Under the pieces are notes generated by a model. It saw only the letters and a program-made list of their open reading frames with translations. It was not told the DNA's origin and did no database searches. A stretch of DNA of 9,288 bases from CAISIP01 sp963974265 (lineage in GTDB: Bacteria > Pseudomonadota > Gammaproteobacteria > Burkholderiales > Burkholderiaceae_C). How positions within the stretch are numbered: the first letter of the stretch is position 1; each line of letters opens with the position of its first letter. The stretch spans positions 1 through 9,288 of the forward strand of contig CAXBDR010000183.1 of the NCBI GenBank assembly GCA_963974265.1. The letters are read 5' to 3'. Positions 1 through 5,562 of the stretch are shown piece by piece. Position numbers and translations under genes: made by a program.

Positions 1-867
1 GGTCGCAGCGCAATCGTGACGTTGCGTCCGGGGCGTATCCGTGTCGGCACATGACCCAGGTCGATCGGCAGTTCACCGACCTGGGCCTTGCCGTCGGCCG
101 ATGCGATCGTCGCATCGAAGAAGTTGATCTTGCCGACGAAGTCGGCCACGAACCGGGTGTGCGGCTTTTCGTAGATCGTGCGCGGCGGGTCGATCTGCTC
201 GATCCGCCCGCCATTCATCACGGCAATGCGGTCGGACATGGACATGGCTTCGGACTGGTCGTGCGTCACGAAGACCGTGGTGATCGACAGTGCCTTCTGG
301 ATGGCACGGATTTCCTGCTGCATTGCCTCTCGCAGCTTGGCATCGAGCGCGCCCAGCGGCTCGTCCATCAGCAACACGCGTGGCGGGTAGGCCACGGCAC
401 GCGCCAGCGCGCTGGCCACCGCTGATCTCCGACGGGAAACGCTTGCCGATGTCCGGCAGCCGTATCAGTTCGAGCAACTCGGCGACCCGTGCCTCTCGCC
501 GGGCCTTGGGCACGCCGTGCTCGATCAGTCCGAACGCGATGTTGTCCGCAATGCTCAGGTGCGGGAACAGCGAATAGTCCTGGAACACCATGCCCATGCG
601 CCGCTTCTGCGGCGGCAGTGCGGTCACGTCTTCGCCATCGATCAGCATCTGGCCGCCGCTGGGGCTGACAAAGCCGGCAATCATGCGCAGCGTCGTGGTC
701 TTGCCACAGCCCGACGGGCCCAGCAGCGTGAGGAATTCGCCGGCCTGCACTTCAAGGTCCAGGGGTTGCACGGCCACGGTGTCGCCGTAACGCTTGTGGA
801 TGCCCCGCAGGTGAACGGACGATGCGCTCACGCGGTCGGTGGCGGACGGGTCTGACGCTGTGCTCAT
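1..867 (-). pseudogene. Spermidine/putrescine-type ABC importer ATP-binding protein (PotA-like), frameshifted and cut by the window edge
   Basis: ATPase subunit of an importer of the PotA/PotG class, which powers uptake of polyamines or similar small cations at the inner membrane. From the ATG at 867 the first frame reads Walker A GPSGCGKTT (residues 50-58), the Q-loop MVFQDYSLFPHL (Gln96) and the start of the signature, SEISGGQ (146-152). At about 408-414 the frame breaks. In the next frame the text resumes as LARA, then Walker B VLLMDEP (377-357), D-loop, switch His (codon 263-261, VTHDQSEA), and the start of the C-terminal regulatory domain, still open at base 1. Between SGG and LARA there are 7 bases where the family has 18, a net loss of 11 that removes most of the QRVA signature. 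Without correction, translation stops at 73 after 264 residues with a scrambled C-terminus. The start overlaps the upstream stop as ATGA; an ATG at 879 is a weaker alternative. The cause may be a real deletion or an assembly error. Permease and binding-protein genes are expected beyond the left edge. Confidence 0.85.
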
Positions 868-1472
868 GCTGCGATCCATGATTCGGAGAAGGCCAGGAAG
901 GCGGAACTGGCGGTGCGTCCCAGGAACGGCCGCGGCACCGGCGCGCCGGGGAGCCGCCGCCCGTTGACCGTGATGGATGCGTCCGCGCTTTCGACGAAGA
1001 CCGACAACATCCGGTGCGCGCCGGTGCCCGACTGTTCCGGAGGAACGTCGGCCGCAAACGGTTCGCCCAGCGCGCCCCAGCGAAGCTCGACCTCCAGCTC
1101 CGGCGCCCGGACCGCGACCCGCGAACCCCTGGCATCGGTACCGCTGGTATCGAGCGAGGTCATGGGCAGCACCTCGAGGCCATTGAAGGCGGTAGCACCG
1201 CGGAACACGCCGAACTTGGTGCAGTAGTTGTCGACCAGCCAGCGTGCCAGGGCCGCGTTGTCGGCAATGCAGACGTTCGCGACGCCGGAGCTGCCCGCCT
1301 CGCGGTTCGGGTCTTCGAACAGCACGAGCACATGGCCCGGGCCATGCGGCGACAGGGCGATGCGAAACCAGACGCACAGGCTGGCGAATGCGCCTTGCGG
1401 ATCGGTCTTGAGATAGATGCCCGGGTTGTCGCCGGACCAGTCGACGCGGCGCGGATCGATGGGACTGGTCAT
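864..1472 (-). CDS. Unrecognised conserved-looking protein, 202 residues, coupled to the ABC ATPase gene
   Basis: I do not recognise this family. The product (MTSPIDPRR to FSESWIAA) is soluble-looking, with no signal peptide or membrane segment and no catalytic motif I can name. It is rich in short hydrophobic strands and Gly/Pro turns, for example WSGDNPGIYLKT near residues 12-23 and GHVLVLFEDPN near 46-56, which suggests a mostly beta fold. The ATG at 1472 is chosen because GGAG lies about 6 bases upstream and because conserved-looking text begins right after it. The frame stays open to an ATG at 1547 (227 residues), but the added stretch is low-complexity and that ATG lacks a good ribosome binding site. 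The stop TGA overlaps the start of the ABC ATPase gene as ATGA, so the two are probably translated together. An accessory role for the transporter or for an amine-pathway enzyme is a guess from position only. Confidence 0.7.
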   Translation of the reverse strand: MTSPIDPRRVDWSGDNPGIYLKTDPQGAFASLCVWFRIALSPHGPGHVLVLFEDPNREAGSSGVANVCIADNAALARWLVDNYCTKFGVFRGATAFNGLEVLPMTSLDTSGTDARGSRVAVRAPELEVELRWGALGEPFAADVPPEQSGTGAHRMLSVFVESADASITVNGRRLPGAPVPRPFLGRTASSAFLAFSESWIAA

Positions 1473-1522
1473 GAGGCGCTCCGGCCGCTCGGCGCATGCG
1501 CCCGTGGTGGTGTGTGGGTCAC
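1469..1522 (-). other. Possible 17-codon leader ORF before the unrecognised gene
   Basis: A GTG at 1522 sits 9 bases after a strong AAGGAG (1532-1537) and opens a 17-codon frame that ends in TGA overlapping the ATG of the next gene (1472) as ATGA. No start codon in the frame of the 864-1472 gene can use this AAGGAG. An ATG at 1531 in the same small frame is too close to the site to be well served by it. It could be a real coupling leader, or the Shine-Dalgarno match may be chance. Confidence 0.2.
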
Positions 1523-1531
1523 TGCTCGCAT

Positions 1532-1537
1532 CTCCTT
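1532..1537 (-). promoter_or_regulatory. Strong Shine-Dalgarno AAGGAG without an obvious long gene
   Basis: AAGGAG on the minus strand lies 60 bases upstream of the preferred ATG at 1472 and inside the extended frame that starts at 1547. It is correctly spaced only for the small ORF starting at GTG 1522. Confidence 0.3.
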
Positions 1538-1599
1538 CAAAGTGCATGGGAAAGGTTGCTGGAATCCAGGTATCGTCGACGCGTGGCGTATCCGCCGCA

Positions 1600-2610
1600 T
1601 CAGGCGGGCGATGCCATCGAACCGGGCTGCCGCTGCCGCGCCTGGTGCAGCAGTTCGTCCCCGTGCAGGTAGCGCCGCAGGTTGTCGCTCAGCAACGCGG
1701 CCAGCCGCGCATGCACGCGCGCACCGCCGAAGCCGCCGATGTGCGGCGTCATCACCACGTTGGACATCTGTCGCAACGGGCTGTCGCCCGGCAGCGGTTC
1801 CTGCGCAAAGACATCCAGCCCGGCCGCGGCAATTACGCCTTCGTTCAGGGCGGCGATCAGCGCCTGTTCGTCGACAACCGCGCCGCGCGCGACATTGACG
1901 AGTCGGGCATGGGCCTGCATGTACCGCAGCGCGGACCGGTCGATCAGATGGTGGGTGCTGTCGTTGAGCGCAACCGCCAGCACCACCGCATCGGCACGAG
2001 CGAGCACGGCGTGCAGTTGCGACAACGGATGGCTGGCGTCGACGTCGCCACCGGGTGCCGGCGGTGTGCGCCCGACGACCTCCACGCGCATGCCGAAGCC
2101 CTTGGCGCGTTGGGCCACCGCACGACCGATGGCGCCGTATCCGACGACGGCCAGTGTCTGGCCCTCGAGCGAATCGAGTCGTGCCAGCAGGATGTCGCGA
2201 CGCCACGTGGGCTCGTCGCGCTGCCGATCGCTGGCCGGGATCATCCGGACCAGCGCCAGCAACAGGGCCATCGCGTGTTCGGCGACGGTCGACGCAAAGG
2301 CCGGCGACGCGTTGGTCATGATCACGTCGACCGGCACGCCGTGGGCCAGCGCCCGGTTGAAGCCCGCGGACGAGAACTGCAACCACCGCACCCGGCTGTC
2401 CGGTGCCTGCAGCGCGCCGGCCAGCGCCGCGCTGTAGCAGGCGTCGCTGAGGATCAGTACCTCGCTGTGTGTGGTGGCGGCAACCAGCGCGTCGTCGTCG
2501 TGCACGAAGCGCAGGGTCAGTCCGTCGATGCCGGCGCAGGCCTGTTGCAGCGCCTGCGCGCCTTCCCACAGGTAGGCCGTGACCACGAGCGGCTGTTGCT
2601 GCTGAATCAT
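1600..2610 (-). CDS. D-2-hydroxyacid dehydrogenase family protein
   Basis: NAD(P)-dependent oxidoreductase that interconverts a 2-oxoacid and a D-2-hydroxyacid in the cytoplasm; family members include glyoxylate/hydroxypyruvate reductases. The 336-residue length is normal. The Rossmann motif VVGYGAIG is at residues 155-162. The three catalytic residues are visible: Arg242 in VNVARG, Glu271 in AQEPLP and His290 in TPHIGG. The family landmark TVAEHAMALLLAL is at 108-120. After the second Rossmann strand (VEVVGRT, 176-182) there is Arg181 rather than the Asp typical of NAD-preferring members, which points to NADPH; this is an inference. The ATG at 2610 overlaps the stop of the FMN subunit gene as ATGA, so it is co-translated with the synthase genes. 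Its substrate is not readable from sequence; it might reduce an oxoacid released by the amine pathway. A 127-base gap follows before the next gene. Confidence 0.9.
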   Translation of the reverse strand: MIQQQQPLVVTAYLWEGAQALQQACAGIDGLTLRFVHDDDALVAATTHSEVLILSDACYSAALAGALQAPDSRVRWLQFSSAGFNRALAHGVPVDVIMTNASPAFASTVAEHAMALLLALVRMIPASDRQRDEPTWRRDILLARLDSLEGQTLAVVGYGAIGRAVAQRAKGFGMRVEVVGRTPPAPGGDVDASHPLSQLHAVLARADAVVLAVALNDSTHHLIDRSALRYMQAHARLVNVARGAVVDEQALIAALNEGVIAAAGLDVFAQEPLPGDSPLRQMSNVVMTPHIGGFGGARVHARLAALLSDNLRRYLHGDELLHQARQRQPGSMASPA

Positions 2611-3962
2611 GCCGCTGCAGCTCCGTGGTCGACCCGCGGCACGCCGGGGATCCAGTTCGTGCCCGCCAGCGGGACGTTGGCCATGGCCGCCGCTTCCAGC
2701 GTCAGCGCGACCAGGTCTTCCGGCTCCAGGTTGCGCAGGTGCGACTTGCCGCAGGCCCGGGCGATCACCTGCGCCTCCATCGTCAGCACCGACAGGTAGT
2801 TCGCCAGGCGCCGCCCGCCCGCAACCGGATCGAGCCGTGCCTCGAGCGCGGGTGTCTGCGTCGTGATGCCGGCGGGGTCGCGGCCTTCGTGCCAGTCGTC
2901 GTAGGCGCCCGCGGTGGTGCCCAAGGCCGCGTATTCGGCTTCGTGGCGTGGATCGTTGTCGCCCAGCGCCACCAGGGCGGCGGTGCCGATGGCCACGGCG
3001 TCGGCGCCAAGTGCCAGCGCCTTGGCGACGTCGGCGCCGTTCCGTATGCCGCCGGAGACGACCAGCTGGACTTTGCGGTGCATCTTGAGCTCCTGCAGCG
3101 CCCGCACCGCCGGCGCGATGGCACCCAGAATCGGAATGCCGACGTTCTCGATGAACACCTCCTGGGTCGCCGCTGTGCCGCCCTGCATCCCATCGAGCAC
3201 GACCACGTCGGCACCGGCCTGCACCGCCAGCCGCACGTCGAAGTAGGGACGGGTCGCGCCGATCTTCACGTAGATCGGTTTCTCCCAGTCCGTGATCTCG
3301 CGCAACTCAGCGATCTTGATCTCCAGGTCGTCGGGGCCGGTCCAGTCGGGATGGCGGCACGGCGAGCGCTGGTCAATGCCGGCGGGCAGGCACCGCATGC
3401 CCGCCACCCGATCGCTGATCTTCTGGCCCAGCAGCATGCCGCCGCCGCCGGGCTTGGCGCCTTGCCCGATCACGACTTCGATCGCGTCAGCGCGCCGCAG
3501 ATCGTCCGGATTCATGCCGTACCGCGAGGGCAGGTACTGGTAGACCAGGATGCTGGAGTGTTCGCGCTCTTCGTCGGTCATGCCGCCGTCGCCCGTGGTG
3601 GTGCTGGTGCCGACCTGGCTTGCGCCCCGGCCGAGCGCCTCCTTGGCCGCGGCCGACAAAGCGCCGAAACTCATGCCGGCAATGGTGACCGGTGTCTTCA
3701 GGTGCACTGGCTTGGTGGCGAACCGGTTGCCCAGCACCACGTCCGTACCGCAGCGCTCGCGATAGCCCTCGAGGGGATAGCGGCTGATCGATGCGCCCAG
3801 GAACAACAAGTCGTCGAAGTGCGGCAGCTTGCGCTTGGCACCGCCGCCGCGGATATCGTAGATGCCGGTGGCCGCCGCACGCCGGATCTCCGACAAGGTG
3901 TGCGGATCGAAGGTCTGCGAGAAACGCGGCAAGGTGCGCGGCGCGTCCGAGTAGTCGCTCAT
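2607..3962 (-). CDS. FMN-binding glutamate synthase-like subunit (GlxD / N-methylglutamate synthase subunit C type)
   Basis: Catalytic barrel subunit of a split glutamate synthase, 451 residues. In this family nitrogen or an amine released from an amide is added to 2-oxoglutarate and reduced on FMN. Visible barrel landmarks are MSFGALS (97-103), TSTTTGDGGM (119-128), GQGAKPGGGGMLLG (166-179), PIYVKIGA (229-236), DGMQGGTAA (257-265), VVSGGIRNGADV (301-312) and GADAVAIGTAAL near 318-329, which together form the FMN/phosphate sites. The usual 3Fe-4S motif C-x5-C-x4-C after the barrel is not seen; only single cysteines remain (for example ARACGKSHL). The ATG at 3962 is preferred, sharing one base with the upstream TGA (TGATG); a TTG at 3965 would add one residue. 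The downstream dehydrogenase starts inside its stop (ATGA). Gene order with the GXGXG and amidotransferase genes matches glxBCD and mgsABC. The choice between those names depends on substrate, so no symbol is given. Confidence 0.9.
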   Translation of the reverse strand: MSDYSDAPRTLPRFSQTFDPHTLSEIRRAAATGIYDIRGGGAKRKLPHFDDLLFLGASISRYPLEGYRERCGTDVVLGNRFATKPVHLKTPVTIAGMSFGALSAAAKEALGRGASQVGTSTTTGDGGMTDEEREHSSILVYQYLPSRYGMNPDDLRRADAIEVVIGQGAKPGGGGMLLGQKISDRVAGMRCLPAGIDQRSPCRHPDWTGPDDLEIKIAELREITDWEKPIYVKIGATRPYFDVRLAVQAGADVVVLDGMQGGTAATQEVFIENVGIPILGAIAPAVRALQELKMHRKVQLVVSGGIRNGADVAKALALGADAVAIGTAALVALGDNDPRHEAEYAALGTTAGAYDDWHEGRDPAGITTQTPALEARLDPVAGGRRLANYLSVLTMEAQVIARACGKSHLRNLEPEDLVALTLEAAAMANVPLAGTNWIPGVPRVDHGAAAA

Positions 3963-4654
3963 CAATAAGCTCCGGCGTTGTCAACGTGAAAGTGATAGAG
4001 GGTGCGTGCCGACCCATACATCCTGAAGCTGTCGGGGTCGATGTCGCCATGGCCGGACTGGTCCAGCAGGCGGGCCAGCACGCGGCGCTCGTCGACGCCC
4101 ATCGGCTTGTCGATGCAGTCGGCTCCCAGGCTCTCGACCTTGCCGCGCACGAACAACAGCGCTTCGTAGATCGAGTCGCCCAGCGCCTCTCCCGCGTCGC
4201 CCAGCACCACCAGGTGACCCGCCTGGGCCATGAATGCCGAGAAGCTGCCCACCGAGCCGCCAACCACGATGTCGCCACCCTTGAGCGCGATGCCACAGCG
4301 CAGTCCCGCGTCACCATCGATGACGAGCAGCCCGCCGTTGGCCGTCGCGCCCGCCGCATTGGAGGCGAAACCCTTGACGTGGACCCGCCCGCTCATCATG
4401 TTCTCGGCCACGCCGGTGCCGGCGCTACCGTGGACGGTGACGTGGGCACGCTGATTCATGCTGGCCGCGTAATAACCCGCGTGCCCGTGAATCTCTACGG
4501 CCAGCGGGTCTTTCAAGCCGGCGGCAATGCTGTGGGCTCCGTTCGGATGTAGCACGGTGACTGCGTCGACACCGTCGGCCGCGGCGCTGTGGTGCAGATA
4601 CTGGTTGAGTTCGCGCAACGGGCGCTCAGCCAGGTCGAAATTCATGTCTGCCAT
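3962..4654 (-). CDS. GXGXG beta-helix subunit of split glutamate synthase (GlxC / N-methylglutamate synthase subunit B type)
   Basis: A 230-residue protein matching the C-terminal right-handed beta-helix domain of glutamate synthase large subunits, made here as a separate subunit. It has no catalytic residues in known enzymes and is thought to act as a structural scaffold between the amidotransferase and FMN parts. The turns of the helix show as repeating glycine motifs: GHAGYYAAS (57-65), GSAGTGVAE (76-84), GFASNAAGATANGG (95-108), GDAGLRCG (114-121), GGSVGSFSAFMAQAG (132-146) and GDAGEALGDSIYEA near 152-165. The start at 4654 (MADMNFD) is chosen over 4645 (MNFDL) because AAGGA lies 9 bases before it; the 4645 start would instead give an ATGA overlap with the upstream stop. 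Either way the gene overlaps the amidotransferase gene (13 or 4 bases) and is followed by a 1-base overlap with the FMN subunit gene. Confidence 0.9.
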   Translation of the reverse strand: MADMNFDLAERPLRELNQYLHHSAAADGVDAVTVLHPNGAHSIAAGLKDPLAVEIHGHAGYYAASMNQRAHVTVHGSAGTGVAENMMSGRVHVKGFASNAAGATANGGLLVIDGDAGLRCGIALKGGDIVVGGSVGSFSAFMAQAGHLVVLGDAGEALGDSIYEALLFVRGKVESLGADCIDKPMGVDERRVLARLLDQSGHGDIDPDSFRMYGSARTLYHFHVDNAGAY

Positions 4655-5550
4655 ACGTAGATTTCCTTGGGCTTGGGTTCGAACACGTGTGCGTGGTCGA
4701 TGCCGGGCAGTTGCGCCAGCGAACGAAACTCGGAGGCCACGGCGACCCAGTCGTCCGTTTCCGCGACCACGGCCGGCTTGCAGGCGAATGGATCGCGCAT
4801 CAGCGCCATCTTGTCGGCGGTGCCCATCAGGAACGTGAAGAAGCCGTCGAGCACGTTCAGGCTCTTGTGCAGCGCCGTTTCCAGCGTGTCGCCTTCGCGC
4901 ATGCGCCATTCAAGGAATCGGCAGGCGGCCTCGGTGTCGTTGTCGGTCTCGAACGCAATGCCTTCGGATTCCAGCGTGCGCCGTACCGCGAAGTTGTTGG
5001 ACAAGGAGCCGTTATGGACCAGGCAGAAGTCCCGCCCCGCCGTGAACGGATGGGCGCGGTCGGGTGTGACAGCCGACTCCGTCGCCATGCGCGTGTGTCC
5101 GACCAGATGCGAGCCCTGCAGCTGCGCAAAGCCGTAACGCTCAGACACCTCGGCCGGCGTGCCGACATCCTTGTACAGGTCGATGTGTTGTCCGGTGGAC
5201 AACACGTGCAGGGTCGGCGCAAACGCCTGCAGCCAGTCCTTGACCACTTGCGTGTCGCCCCCGAAACTCAGGATGCAATGCTGGCCCGTGGCGTGGGCCT
5301 GCACTTTGTCGTTCAACGCTTCGCCCAGTGCGGCGGCGAGCTCCATCCAGTCGTATGTCGTACCTTCCGGATCGAATCCTGCAAAGACGCTCAGCTTGCT
5401 GTGTCCGACAGGCAGTGACCGGGTGAACACCGCCAGGCCGGCCGAGTCGGGCCCGCGTTCGCTCATGCCGATCAGCATCGGCACCATCAGGACTCCCAGT
5501 TGTGGGCGCAAGTCCGGGTTCTTCATCAGCAACCCCACGATTCCACACAT
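4642..5550 (-). CDS. Class II glutamine amidotransferase subunit (GlxB / N-methylglutamate synthase subunit A type)
   Basis: A 302-residue N-terminal-nucleophile amidotransferase, equivalent to the first domain of glutamate synthase large subunit. It hydrolyses the side-chain amide of glutamine, or of a gamma-glutamylamide in the methylamine pathway, and passes the amine to the FMN subunit. The initiator Met is followed directly by Cys2 (MCGIVGLL), the catalytic nucleophile exposed after Met removal. Further class II motifs are RGPDSAG (32-38), GHTRMAT (151-157), HPF (167-169), HNGSLSN (179-185) and TDNDTE (202-207). The start is secure: GAGGAG lies 6 bases upstream and Cys2 must be N-terminal. 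The Shine-Dalgarno overlaps the stop of the upstream ligase gene, and the intergenic gap is only 10 bases. No PurF-like phosphoribosyltransferase or GlmS isomerase domain follows, which excludes those enzymes. Confidence 0.92.
   Translation of the reverse strand: MCGIVGLLMKNPDLRPQLGVLMVPMLIGMSERGPDSAGLAVFTRSLPVGHSKLSVFAGFDPEGTTYDWMELAAALGEALNDKVQAHATGQHCILSFGGDTQVVKDWLQAFAPTLHVLSTGQHIDLYKDVGTPAEVSERYGFAQLQGSHLVGHTRMATESAVTPDRAHPFTAGRDFCLVHNGSLSNNFAVRRTLESEGIAFETDNDTEAACRFLEWRMREGDTLETALHKSLNVLDGFFTFLMGTADKMALMRDPFACKPAVVAETDDWVAVASEFRSLAQLPGIDHAHVFEPKPKEIYVWQT
4664..4668 (-). promoter_or_regulatory. Ribosome binding site that decides the GXGXG subunit start
   Basis: AAGGA on the minus strand, inside the end of the amidotransferase gene, is 9 bases from ATG 4654 and 18 bases from ATG 4645. 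The spacing favours the upstream start. Confidence 0.5.
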
Positions 5551-5556
5551 GTGAGG

Positions 5557-5562
5557 CTCCTC
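5557..5562 (-). promoter_or_regulatory. Ribosome binding site of the amidotransferase gene, overlapping the upstream stop
   Basis: GAGGAG on the minus strand lies 6 bases before ATG 5550 and shares bases with the TGA of the ligase gene (TGAGGAG), a layout that favours coupled translation. Confidence 0.7.

Noticed and set aside
1417..2799. Long rightward open frame opposite the dehydrogenase gene
   Set aside because: It lies antisense to a gene with clear catalytic motifs, has biased Arg/His/Gln-rich composition and no family motif; it results from high GC third-position bias.
2625..3968. Rightward 447-codon open frame opposite the FMN subunit gene
   Set aside because: It mirrors the FMN subunit codon for codon and shows no motif, start signal or independent support.
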